Assembly: GCF_008831285.2 (NCBI RefSeq)
Contig: NC_045140.1
Span: 11,714,505 to 11,778,504 of the forward strand
Source of the DNA: Nymphaea colorata
Lineage: Eukaryota; Streptophyta; Magnoliopsida; Nymphaeales; Nymphaeaceae
Direction of reading: 5' to 3'
Length of the DNA: 64,000 nucleotides
The translations under genes were made by a program, and so were the position numbers. The notes under the pieces are model-generated. The model saw only the letters and a program-made list of their open reading frames with translations. It was not told the DNA's origin and did no database searches. This document shows, piece by piece, positions 24,458-36,174 of the stretch. Position 1 is the first letter of the stretch; the number at the start of each line of letters is the position of its first letter.

Positions 24458-25439
24458 AATTAGCTTGGAGTTTGCGAAGTGTCACTAACGATTAACAGCT
24501 TGTCCTTTCAAAGCACGTCTCGCCTCGCCTCGTGAAAGAAATTAACAAGAAGAAAGACGGAACACATAACTTCTTACCTTCCCAAATGAAGAGATTGATG
24601 GAAACACATTGTCTAGAGGATGGAGAAAACGACAGTAGCCAAAGGCTTGAAGGCAGAAGTGAAGACTGGACCCTTCTTCTTTATGCACCAACTCTGGACG
24701 GACAATGTAAATGCGGAGCTCAACAAACCCTGAAAATAAGCAACATCATTCACAACACTAATCAGCCATCCACTAGTTATTAAGATTCAATTTTCTCTCT
24801 TAATCAATAACTCAAGTTAAGTGTTGAACCCTGATTAGCATGTCATACCGACAGGTGTATACATTCATCCAGCAATCGGACTCTTGGTAACTCAATTAGG
24901 AAAAAGCTCTTTTCTCCAGTTCGTTCTTGAAGCGGATGACCCTCTTAACACTAGTGGGTTAATATGCTTCATGTCTCCTTACTCAAGACAATACACACAC
25001 ACACACACACACGCATACAAAGCAACCCGATGCTCCTCAAACAAGCAACCCGATGCATTACTAGATGGTCAAATAGACAAAGGATTTCACCTTGTATATA
25101 TGTGCAAGTGTGTGTGGAGTGTAGGATTATTGGATTCTGCTAGCCCATCTGGACGTCTCACACACAACACACGTGAAACATCTGGATGGATGGATGGTTG
25201 TCTGTGTGTGTTTGTATATATATATATACTCAACCAAGTTTGGTGAGCCTACCAGCAAGGGTAAGGGTGGTTTGGGGGGTGGGGAGTATTTACCAGGAGG
25301 ATAGAAATCACATACTAGGTACATAGAGGAAAAGAAATTTCCAAGGACTTTTTCTTTTTCATATGAGAGAAACCATGTATTACATAGAGGCTTCTAAGAT
25401 TTTTCATCAAAATGGATTCATGTATGCTCCCACTTCGAT
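24458..25439. other. Intergenic with (CA)n and (TA)n tracts
   Basis: A (CA)n microsatellite lies at 24,992-25,012 and a TG/TA tract at about 25,200-25,228. The open frame at 24,884-25,246 runs through these simple repeats and looks spurious. No gene recognised. Confidence 0.4.
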
Positions 25440-27188
25440 TTGTATTGTAATTCAATAATTTGGCATGAATGTGCATTGGTTTGAGAATTTTCAAGAGTTA
25501 ACATGTTCGTTCACCTCAAATTTCGGGTGATGTACATTCTTTTGAATTTGTTTTGGATTGAGACAGTCGTTTGTGAGACAGATTTGGTGGCCCTTTGACA
25601 TGTTCAAGCACACTTTGGAGTCGGTTCATAAAGCACAAGCCTTCTTTATTGGTTCCTCAAGTTTTCAAGCCCATTTAAGGCAATTTATGGTCATTTATGA
25701 ATTATTTTTTCATGATTGACCTATTGTTTAAGTCATGCATATATTTAAGTGAATTTTGAAACACAAAATTAATTTTACTTATATCTGTTGTTTATAAATA
25801 AGTAGATTTATGCTCTATGTCGTCAAAATGACCTCTATCTATTTTATAAGTTTACTTGTTTAGAACATTAAATGATGGTATGTTTAATCTATGTGAGTAG
25901 TAATTGGCCAAGCCTGGGCTTGGCTTTTTTTTGTTGGGCCAGGCTCGGGCCACAGTTGTAAGCTGCAGCCCGGCCTAATGCCAAGGCCTATCAATAAATG
26001 TGTGATGATTGTCAAATTTCCATGTGAATGAGAGTCGGTCTAAAAAGATGTTTATTGTTTGACATGATTAATTACCTGTAATTGCTGTCGACCAAATGTG
26101 TTGTAATTATATATCAATGGTGCATTGATATTTTTTTATGAGATTTTGACCATTGTTTGAATCCATCTATGTATTATTTTATTTATACATATATATTAAT
26201 TGCGATGGGAACTTTCATCTGTTAGAGCAGATGAGTTCTCCTCCTAAAGTGCATGGTCTAGATCGATACAACTGTGAACAATCATAACATTTTCTTTCCA
26301 AATTTTGAAATTGGAACTATTTAGCTTAGGAATAAAACTCAAATTTGTAGAATTGAAATAGAAGAACTCACTGTACAAAAGACAACATACTAAAATATAC
26401 TCACAATCAATACACATGTATAAATGAAACAAACATAAATAAATTTAAATAAAAAGTCAGTATTTCATCACATGATATTGGTGTACCATTGATATCCAAT
26501 TTCTAGATAGAAATATTAACTGCAAGTAGTAGACTTAGTCAACAATGAATATAGACAATTAATCTTATCAAACAATGAGCTCGTCTTTGGATTGACACAT
26601 CATTCACATGAAAACCTGACAATCATCATATGTTCATTCTCCTATATGTTTAAACTCTGACAAGTAGCAACATTCCTTTGGACTAATTACTACTCATAGA
26701 GATTAAACATCCTAACATCTAATGTTCTAACAAATAAATCTACACAACATAAGTTACTTTGACGACATAAAGCATAAATCTACTCATTCAAAAACAAGAG
26801 ACATAATTAAAGATTAATTTAATGTTCCAAATATTCCCTTAAGTATACGCAAAAACCATAAACAATAGTAAAACCTAACAAATCATGTATAAATGATCAT
26901 AGATTGCTCAGTAACAGTTCTAAAACCTAATGAACCAATATGAAGGGTTGTATATACCAAACTTTATGAACCAATTCCAAGATTGTAATTGAATAGGCCA
27001 AGGAACACAGAACCACACTTAAAATAGTCTGTATCAGTTCAAAACCAACTCCAAAACACCTGTATTGCCCCACATTGAGATGAACTAGTTCGAAAAATGT
27101 ATGAACCAGCTTAAACAAGACCTGAATCGGCTCAAAACTGCATGAACTGATTTCAAAACTCTCTGAACCATTCAAGAATAGTGTAGTA
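25440..27188. repeat. Large degenerate palindrome (inverted arms about 0.7-0.9 kb)
   Basis: The left arm (about 25,440-26,200) reappears as reverse complement in the right arm (about 26,400-27,188). Examples are GTAGATTTATGCTCTATGTCGT at 25,800 against the complement of 26,770, and GGTTCATAAAG at 25,626 against the complement near 26,960. The arms are diverged, so the structure is old. The axis lies near 26,300. A GGCC-rich MITE fragment (about 25,915-25,985) sits in the left arm only. The outer right arm is rich in spaced GAACCA/GGTTCA words and resumes beyond the copia element inserted at 27,189. Confidence 0.65.
26235..26350 (-). mobile_element. copia gag fragment at the palindrome axis (fossil)
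   Basis: The minus-strand translation contains FIPKLNSSNFKIWKENVMIV and a DLDHAL block. This is the start of a UBN2-type Gag from Ty1/copia elements. Only this small piece is visible, so the element is broken. The flanking palindrome arms may be old terminal sequences of such elements in opposite orientation; that is inference. Confidence 0.6.
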
Positions 27189-27549
27189 TGATAAAGTAAC
27201 GATGGCTAAAGATCACGATGAAAGATCTCCTCCTAAATTCAAGCAATCAGTTGAAGATCAAGATGAAAGATATCTTCCTAAAATCAAGCAGTGGACTGAT
27301 GGAATATCAATTCCTAAAATCAAGGGATCGGCTGAGCATAGAGAGTTACCATGTTTATCCAAATCAAGATCCATGATTGTAGGATCCCTGCTGTAACACC
27401 AACTATAAATATCAATAAAGAACTCTCTCAACACATTGTGGAAGAGAGAGGTTTCCCCTTGTCGTGGATGTAGGCTGAGTTTAGCCGATCCACGTTAATT
27501 CCTTGAGCTTTTATTACTCTCTTTCCTTCTTACTCTCTCTAAATTTTCA
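27189..27549 (+). repeat. copia 5' LTR
   Basis: Begins TGATAAAGTAACG and ends AAATTTTCA, 361 bp, directly followed by the primer-binding site. A short open frame at 27,202-27,396 lies inside it; the same bases in the 3' LTR code for the end of the pol frame. Confidence 0.93.
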
Positions 27550-27561
27550 TGGTATCAGAGC
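27550..27561 (+). other. copia primer-binding site
   Basis: TGGTATCAGAGC complements the 3' end of the initiator methionine tRNA and starts immediately after the LTR CA end, as usual for plant copia elements. Confidence 0.9.
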
Positions 27562-28265
27562 TGGTAAAGGCATCAGCCAAAGCTCCTGTTTTCAGACCTA
27601 CGGTGGTAGAGCATTGTCAGCCTCATCTTTTCCTCAGTTCTGTCACTGACAGAATTCTTGGAAGCGTCAGAAAGTTGTGCGCCTTCCCTGCAGCCTCAGA
27701 TTTCAAGTTTGGAAATCTGCTTCTTCAAGGAGCTGTCTACGTCTGTGTATTCCAGCAACCTAAGACCATCACGTGATCCTGTTGGGGAGCAGCTTTTGAG
27801 GAAAGCTTTTGGGCGTCCCTTCCTGTTGATGTCAGCTGCCTCTTCACCAAGTTTGGTATTTTTTGGAGCTTCCTGTGATTTTATAAAAATCTGAGAGTGG
27901 TCCCCTGTTCTCACTTGAAACGATCTGTGAATTCCTGTGGTACAAATTATCAACGCGTTTTTTACTGGAGATAGATATTGATCTGAAACTTTGGGCGTTC
28001 ATTCCTCCGTATTCTAGCTACCTATAGTCCAAATTTCAGGGCAAACAGAGCTATGAATGATTTTATGTGATTTTTGGAGCATCGATACCTCCTGAAAACA
28101 GCAGCCTCACGTTTCACCATTTCCTTCTTCGGCTGCATCTTGTTACGCAGGCGACAATCTGTTTCTTTGTGTTACAGCAGGATCTTCTGGTACGCTCTAC
28201 TTTAAACTTTGTCACTGCTTGGTCAATATACTTTGTTATCTGTGAGGCAAATAGTTGCGGGTATC

Positions 28266-31200
28266 ATGGCTGCTGCAAACTCAAGTATGTCTGGCTCAAC
28301 CGTAGCCTCTGTCCCTAATTCAGGGACTCAATGGAATGCTTTTTCCAGCCTAGTTTCTGTTAGATTGGACAAAAACAATTACTTGCTATGGCGATCACAA
28401 ATTACTAGTGTGATGAAAAGTCAAGGCTTATTGAGGTACGTTAATGGTTATTTTCATGCTCCACCCGAATATCTTGATGTTGATCAAACTAAGCCAAATC
28501 CAGAATATGATACATGGGAACGTGCAGACCAGTTGGCCTTGAGTTGGATTATGGAAACTGTTTCTGAAACCATTTTACCTCAGCTAATTTCCTACAGCTC
28601 GGCTCGTCAAGCTTGGTGTGCTCTTGAACAACAATATGCCTCACAGTCTAACTTAAGAATCATTCAGCTGAAACGAGATTTACAAAATGTAAAAAAGGGA
28701 GACATGCTCATGGCTGATTACTTGAATCATGTTAAGTTTCTATATGACTCTTTAGCTACTGTCAACCATGAGATTTCTGATTCAGATTTGGTGCTTTATA
28801 CTCTTAATGGCTTATCAAGTGAATATGAGGCGTTTATCACCACTGTTACCACCTTCAAACAATTGCCAAGTTTTTCTGAAATCTTTGATATGCTGGTCAC
28901 TCAAAAAAATCGTCTTCACATTCTTACGCCACCATCATATAATAACAGCGACTCCTCCACTGTCGCCTTTGTTGCCCAACGTGGGCGAGGCCGAGTTAAT
29001 TTCAATTATGCAGGCCGAAGTAACTTCAACTATGCAAGAGGAAGAGGTACTGGTCGCAATGGTGGCCACAACCGCAACTATAATGGTAATGGTGGGCGTG
29101 GAAACAATACTCTCAACACCAACTTCAAATCTGCTCAAGGAATCATTTGCCAATATTATGGTCACAGAAATCATACGGCTCGCCAGTGTTACGATATACC
29201 AAAGGCATTTATGGCTATGGCACTTAATGTTGGAACTAGCACAAATCAAGGCAATACTGATGCATCTCCCTCTAATACAATCGATGATAGTCAAGAGTGG
29301 TACCCTGATACAGGAGCCACCCACCACATGGCCAACACCAATAAGTCGATGCAAGGTACTATTTCTTACTCTGGATTTGATTCTGTTATTGTAGGGGGTG
29401 GAGAAAGGCTTGCTATTAAAAGTATTGGTAATGTGTCGTTACCATCTAAAAATGCTTCTTTTACACTCAAGAATGTTCTACATGTGCCGACATTACAAAA
29501 GAACTTGCTTTCTGTGGCCAAGTTTACTAAGGATAACTCTTGCAAAATGGAATTCACACCTCATGATTTTACTGTTAAGAATATGCAGACGGGGGAGATA
29601 ATGCACAGAGGACTTCTTAAAGAAGGATTATATTCGTGGTCGAATGCCCTTGAAGACACTGTAGCCGCTAGGACAAGGAATAAAGTGCAACGTGAAGGTT
29701 GCAAAAGCTATCTTTCTCTTTCAAAGGGAGGTGTTGACACTTTTGTAGGGGACTCTAATAAGTTATTTGATTTATGGCACACCCGGTTGGGACATGCAAA
29801 TGCTCATTTGATGAATAAGATGATAACATCAAGATTAATTCCTCTTGATGCCATGCATAAATATAAAGTGTGTTCTGTTTGTGCCTTAGCGAAGATGCAT
29901 CAATTACCTTTCCCTAAAGCAGATTTCAAGACTTCCGCTCCTTTAGAAATGCTTCATGCAGATCTATGGGGTCCGGCTCCGTGCACGTCTAAGGAAGGCT
30001 ACAACTATTATTTGGTGATAGTAGATGATTACTCACGTTTTACATGGATCTTTGCTTTAACAAAAAAATCAGAAACTTTTGCTTGTTTTCAGAGTTTTCA
30101 CAAGATTGTTGAGCGACAACTTGAAAAGAAAGTGAAAATCTTTCATAGCGATTCTGGTGGAGAATTCTTGAGTCACGCCTTTTCTGATTATCTTAATGCT
30201 CAAGGCATCCGACGATGGCTTTCATGTCCGCACACACCACAACAAAATGGCATTGCAGAGCGAAAGCATCGACATATTGTGGAAATGGGATTGAGTATGC
30301 TCATTCAGGCAAGTATGCCTACATCTTTTTGGATTGATGCTTTCAAAATGGCGGTTTACATTATCAATCGGCTACCTATAATTGACATGCAGAAGGTGAC
30401 ACCATATGAGAAGTTACTTGGTGAAAAACCACCTCTTGAGCATCTTAAGGTTTTTGGATGCACTGTTTACCCTCTTGCTGGGCCTCAACGTAAATCCAAA
30501 CTTGCGCCAAAATCTTATGCTTGCATCTTTCTTGGCTATGCTAAATGTCATAAAGGTTACATTTGCTATAATCCCTTAGACAAACGTACCATGATATCTA
30601 GACATGTTTTATTTGATGAGAGCACTTTTCTTTATTCAGGTATTTCTCCACCAACCACTGCCAATGAAATTATCCAATGGCTAGCATCCAACCATACCAA
30701 TCCACCAATAGTCAAACCTCTAATTTCTTTGCCAAACCCTTGTTCCAACATGATTGAACCATGTAACCAAAATCCTAGCAATCAAGATATCGAACCTACA
30801 CCTACTAGCATTGAAACCAATGTTGAACACAATGAACCTCTTCGTCAACCTGAACTTCAACCACCATCGTCACATGTCAACCATATCAGGAGTCACCCTA
30901 TGGTCACTAGATCTCAAGATGGGACGAGGAAACCCAAATTTTTCTCCTATCTCAGTGAAACTAAAACCCCTATCGAAGACTCTGAACCTATAACCTTACG
31001 AGCAGCTCAAAAAGATTCTAGGTGGGTCGATGCCATGTCTAGTGAAATTCATGCTCTTCACAAAAACAAAACTTGGGAATTGGTACCTTGTCAGCCTCAT
31101 TATAATGTTGTGGGTTGCCGATGGATATACAAGGTCAAACGACATGCAGATGGTTCTGTGGCGCGATTCAAGGCTCGTCTTGTAGCCAAAGGGTATAGTC

Positions 31201-32735
31201 AAAGAGAATGTATTGATTATTCAGAGACTTTCAGCCCAGTCATTAAACCTACTACTATTCGTTTGGTTTTATCTATTGCTACCAGTCAGGGATGGATTAT
31301 TCATCAACTGGATGTGAACAATGCCTTTTTACATGGCACACTAAAGGAAGAAGTATATATGAGTCAACCGCCAGGATTTGTAGACAATGATCACCCTGAT
31401 TATGTGTGCAAATTGAAGAAGTCTCTATATGGACTTAAGCAAGCTCCTCGAGCATGGTTTGAAAGTTTGAGCACATATCTCATATCTAAAGGATTTGCAG
31501 GATCCAGATCTGATCCGTCTTTGTTCGTATATACTTCGTCATCATGCATTGTGTATATTCTCATATATGTTGATGATATCATTTTAACAAGAAACTCCCC
31601 ACTTGAGATACAAAACATCATTCATGAGATGAGTAACAAGTTCTCCATCAAGGATTTGGGAAAGCTCCATTACTTCATTGGGATAGAAGTTGAATACAAT
31701 GGATTTGAACTTTATCTCTCACAAAAAAAATACATAAGGGACATCCTTGTTCGAGCTCAAATGGGAGAAGCCAGAGCCGTCATCACACCAGCTGCCCCTA
31801 ACATATCCCTTTCAAAGTTTGAAGGAGAAAAACTCAAAGATGAAACTTTATATAGAAGCATTGTGGGTGCACTTCAATATGTGACCCTCACACGTCCAGA
31901 CATTGCATTTGCAGTCAACAAGGCTTGTCAGTTTCTTCATGATCCCACTAATCTTCACTGGACTCATGTAAAACGGATTCTTCGCTATCTTCAAGGCACT
32001 CGAGCTTATGGTCTACATATAAAAGCATCCTCACATTGGAGACTTGAAGCATATTCAGATGCTGATTGGGCCGGTTGTCCTGATGACAGAAGATCTACAA
32101 ATGGATTCATCACTATGTTGGGAGGAAATATAATCTCATGGGGATCAAACAAACAACACACAGTAGCTCGTTCAAGTACAGAAGTAGAGTATAAGGCAAT
32201 GGCTAGAGCTACTGCAGAACTTACTTGGCTAAGACATCTTCTCAACGACTTACAGGTCCCACTACATGAAGTTCCTATATTAAAGTGTGATAATTTGGGA
32301 GCCACCTATCTTGCAGCCAATCCTGTTTTTCATGCACGGACAAAGCATATCGAAATAGATTTTCACTTTGTTAGAGAAAAAGTCAGTAAAGGAGAAATTC
32401 AAGTTGAATTCGTCAAATCCGAACATCAGATAGCAGATATTTTAACCAAACCGTTACCAGGGCCGAGGTTTCATTTTCTCAAAGACAAACTCAATCTTGT
32501 TGACACAAGTCTTGGTTTGAGGGGGCATGATAAAGTAACGATGGCTAAAGATCACGATGAAAGATCTCCTCCTAAAATCAAGCAATCAGTTGAAGATCAA
32601 GATGAAAGATATCTTCCTAAAATCAAGCAGTGGACTGATGGAATATCAATTCCTAAAATCAAGGGATCGGCTGAGCATAGAGAGTTACCATGTTTATCCA
32701 AATCAAGATCCATGATTGTAGGATCCCTGCTGTAA
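28266..32735 (+). mobile_element. copia gag-pol reading frame
   Basis: One continuous frame of about 1,490 codons from the ATG at 28,266. In order: Gag (LDKNNYLLWRSQ) about 28,310-29,000, a nucleic-acid-binding knuckle near 29,145, an aspartic protease (DTGATHHM) near 29,305, integrase (HTRLGHAN, DSGGEF, TPQQNGIAERKH) about 29,770-30,650, reverse transcriptase with the YVDD motif at about 31,060-31,800, and RNase H (SDADWAG) about 32,040-32,450. The frame does not stop before the 3' LTR but continues about 208 bases into it, so the last 69 residues are LTR-encoded. The ATG at 28,266 is preferred over one at 28,209 because the Gag family begins MAA-like at that point. Confidence 0.9.
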
Positions 32736-32888
32736 CACCAACTATAAATATCAATAAAGAACTCTCTCAACACATTGTGGAAGAGAGAGGTTTCCCCTTG
32801 TCGTGGATGTAGGCTGAGTTTAGCCGAACCACGTTAATTCCTTGAGCTTTTATTACTCTCTTTCCTTCTTATTCTCTCTAAATTTTCA
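32528..32888 (+). repeat. copia 3' LTR
   Basis: The same 361-bp sequence as the 5' LTR apart from three substitutions. It is preceded by the polypurine tract and followed by the target duplication TAGTA. Confidence 0.93.
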
Positions 32889-33255
32889 TAGTATCGGTTT
32901 GATCGATTCATAGGAAGATGAACTAGACTGAATACATCCAAGCTGGTCTAATACATGTTGTTTTGGAACGAAAGTAAACCATAGTGATTCGAAAACGAAC
33001 CGCATCGGTCTGTAGCAACCTGAACCGTCTTACGCTTTCGTTGTGGTATTGGTTGAAAACATAGTTACCTAAACTGATTAAGTTTGAATTTTCCCCTTCT
33101 ATGTAAGTAATTAAACTGCAATTGGCACCGAGTCCCATCTCAAGAAACTGTATACGAGAGAGCTGAACTTCGAGCTACTTGGTTCCTGGATCGTTAATGC
33201 GGCTGTCTTCTAGAAGAAATAAAAAGCTATAGATCAGAGAGAAAGTATATATTAC

Positions 33256-34660
33256 CGTGTACATACAGGAAAGGAACTAGATATTCCACCCGATCTTCCA
33301 TTGGGAAGCATCATTGTTCAGAATGAGAGCCACTACAGCAGATTGGAACGTGGACATGAAGCACATGACTGCAGTCGGTGATAGCGGAGCGGAATAACAA
33401 GGAACCACCCATGCCTGTAGTTGTTTCCGTTTCAAGGAGAAGAAAAAGTTAAAAAGTAAGTTACCCATCACGGACTCAATATCAGTGGAGACTCTGGTTT
33501 TAGATTGTTGGCACGCCATTACAGACGATGCATGAATCAGTTTTTAAGATAAAAAATTGAAAGAGTCCTATGAATGACTGAAAGTCCCAATTAATGGAGG
33601 TAGAAGAAGTGGTTTCTGATTAGTCTTATGACCTGATAGGTGAGCCACACAGACCAAAAAAAAGAACTCGAAAACAGAAGTCTCGGACCCAGTGCCCACG
33701 AGCTCGAGCTACCCAAAAGCTGCCATTGTTGAAGGCCAAAGCTCGATTGCAGAAGCTGCGCTCCTTTGTACAGTGTCATGATGATCATGGCTCCACCTAC
33801 ACAAGTTGCTGTACCCACCACTTTCGCCTGCCCTTTGATCTTCTTTATGCGTACATCCTCCATTCTAGAGAAAGCAAAAGAAAAGGAAATAAAGTAGGAA
33901 ATCGCAGAATCGACCTTAAATACCCCGGAATCGGTTGGATGCCTACCTGAAAATGAAAGCCAAGATGAAAATGAAGACGGGGTCCAGGACGTTGGATGCG
34001 GCCAATGCAAAAGTGGACGACGTACAGCTCAGGCCAGCCAGGTAAAGATTTAGAGCGATTGTTTGTTATTCTGCACAGGGAATTGAAGCAAAATTAATTA
34101 ATGGCGATCAACTTTTGACTGGAGAAGCACAACTGCGCTCTACTCATGAACAACACAATCACATTTACTGTTGCAGCTGCATGATCAGTTATCAATTGTT
34201 GCGCACATGTCTTATATTGCACAAAGGCGGAGATTCAAAGTTCAGACATAGCTTGATCTATGTCTAATGAAGGAAGACCAACATACCCGACGAGTCCTAG
34301 AAGGAAGATGTGGATGGTGGCTTTGAATGTCAGCGGCGGCCTGTCTTTCCTGCAACACGAACAGAAAGAAATCAACCATTTTGACTCAAATTGGCATCAA
34401 AATCTTAAGTATCTGTCTTCAACCGCATTTAGAAGCTAGCCCTTCGTTCATGGTTTCCTTCGCGCGTAGTACCTCTCCACAAAATAGGCAACGGGAGCGG
34501 TGGCGAGAGTGGCAACGAGCTGCCTGTACGTGAGGAAGACGTATTGGTTCAGCCCGTTCTCGAAGGCCACCTTGATGATGATGTTTGCCACAGGTTCCGC
34601 GATCTGAGTTATCACCTGCGCAACGTAAGGGCCGAAAGAATCAAGAACCTCTGACCCCAT
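33256..34660 (-). pseudogene. WAT1-like (EamA/DMT) transporter, 5' exons, decayed
   Basis: WAT1/UMAMIT-type proteins are ten-helix transporters of amino acids or auxin-related solutes. Exons by GT..AG signals: 34660-34473 (EPVANIIIKVAFENGLNQYVF...), 34349-34287 (KDRPPLTFKATIHIFLLGLVG), 34070-33947 (LNLYLAGLSCTSSTFALAAS...), 33864-33633 (IKGQAKVVGTATCVGGA...FFWSVWLTYQ), 33414-33256 (PLSPTAVMCFMSTFQSAVVA...WKIGWNI). Two lesions are visible. Exon 3 begins with what looks like a 4-base AACA duplication that shifts the frame, and exon 5 has an in-frame TAG at 33,277-33,279. Homology continues after the TAG up to a GTAATA donor. The next exon is missing here; a matching last exon lies at 22,658-22,840. 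I conclude a host pseudogene, unless a non-standard junction restores exon 3. Confidence 0.75.
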
Positions 34661-35741
34661 GGTGTACTGCTTCTTCTTCTTTTTTTCTCTCTTTCAATCT
34701 ACTCTTCCTCTCTTGCTCTGCAGCTTCTTCTGCACCTTCCCGCCTGTCTCTTCCCGTTCTGAGATGTAACCTTGTATCGCTTTTAATAAGTTTTTGCTGG
34801 AGAAAATCTCATCAGCAACTTGCCTTGCCGTCTAAAGAATCATGCAGCACTTCGTCTAAACACACACACACACTCCCCCTCTCTCTCGTCCTGAATTGCT
34901 GTCATTCATGCTAAGAAGGCTATTGACCAAGCAATTTGGTACCTTCATCATTCAGGTGCCATGAAGCGATCAACCAATCTGGTACATCCACCATTAATGG
35001 TACCTTCATGGTTAAGGTGCCGCGATCAACCAATTTGGTACTTCCATCATTAAAGGTGTTATGACCGGGCAGTTGCATGAAATTAAAGATGTAAACGTCC
35101 ACATAGAACGCTTGAAGGGTCGGTATCAAATGTTAAAAACACAAAAGCACTCATCGATTAAACACATTACGTATTAAAAATGCACCCATGGAGTATCAGC
35201 CTGTTTGCAACAAACAAAATGAATGCTAGGCGCGTCTAAAGATTATTATGCATCAAATATTTTTTTATTTTTTAGTGGATATTGCTATAGTTCTGCAACA
35301 TGCACCACCGATGTGGTCCATTGTTTTTTTTTCTTTTTTGTTCGACCATTTTTTGATCTTTTTGATGAGCCTAATGTATGTATGCTACAAATGCTATTAT
35401 GAAAACAAAATTATTCTGCTTAGATGGTAATTTCTGGTAGCATTCATCATGCCATCCATATTTTATTTCGTCTTATTTATGATCAACTTAAAATAGTGGC
35501 AGTCATTCAGATCTTTGTTTAGTGATTATTATATATACATGAGAAAGTCAAAAGGGTCTATCGGATGAATGCAACCATCGACAATTGACATTGCACTCGT
35601 AAATGTAAATAGATAATTTAAAAAAAAACAATTTTTTGAAAGATAGGATAAAAGGGTTGTGTGTGTTGGGCTTTGTGAGGCGGATGATGCACATGATACC
35701 TTCAATCTTCTCAACAAGTTCACTGGTGGAGATTCTAGCTT
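34661..35741. other. Upstream of WAT1-like gene, with imperfect tandem repeats
   Basis: At 34,920-35,065 about three imperfect units share GATCAACCAATYTGGTAC and TCCATCATTAA words. The rest is AT-rich intergenic sequence with (CA)n and (CT)n bits near 34,860-34,885. No gene is recognised. Confidence 0.45.
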
Positions 35742-35749
35742 GTGAGCAC

Positions 35750-36166
35750 CTATGTCACAGGGATACTTGGGTTTGGCCCAGGTATCTGTATCTATACTTC
35801 GATACCTGGAATCCCGATATCGATACTCCTTGGATATGTCTGGATTGGGTCTGGGTCAAACCCGATCCGAACCTGTTAAAGAAAACCCGATTTCTTTTCT
35901 ATCGACCTTTCTTTCTCCCTTTCACCCGACGAGGTTTGTGCCTTTAGAGTTTATGCAACTGCAGCAGATCATGGGCAAAGATGGCAGACAGTTTAATGTT
36001 TTTTGTGATGAACTATTAGTTTTAGTTTAATGTTTTTTTTTCATTTTATCATTTGATAATATAAAATTAGCCGTACCCGTGTATCCTAAAAAATTAAAAA
36101 GTTGTTGTATCCGTACTCGTATCTCCGTATCCGTACCCGTATCGTACCAATATCCGTGTGACTTAG
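35750..36166. mobile_element. hAT-like MITE with 8-bp target duplication
   Basis: The ends CTATGTCACAGGGATAC and (reversed) CTAAGTCACACGGATAT are terminal inverted repeats. Flanks are GTGAGCAC (35,742-35,749) and GTGAGTAC (36,167-36,174), an 8-bp duplication with one change. The body carries many GATAC/GTATC and CCCGTA words typical of a plant MITE family. It has no transposase. It appears to have inserted into the LTR of the adjacent copia relic. Confidence 0.65.
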
Positions 36167-36174
36167 GTGAGTAC

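Larger units (their letters stand above)
27189..32888 (+). mobile_element. Ty1/copia retrotransposon, apparently whole
   Basis: A 5,700-bp element with two 361-bp LTRs, a tRNA-iMet primer-binding site, one long gag-pol frame, a polypurine tract (TTGAGGGGGCA) just before the 3' LTR, and a perfect 5-bp target duplication TAGTA at 27,184-27,188 and 32,889-32,893. The LTRs differ at 3 of 361 sites by my reading. At 1.3e-8 substitutions per site per year this is about 0.3 million years; slower woody-plant rates would give a few million. It looks whole with no obvious breaks. The copia lineage is not assigned. It inserted into the right arm of the older palindrome. Confidence 0.93.

Noticed and set aside
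27202-27396. A 64-codon gene
   Set aside because: It lies entirely in the copia 5' LTR and repeats the pol-frame end found in the 3' LTR.
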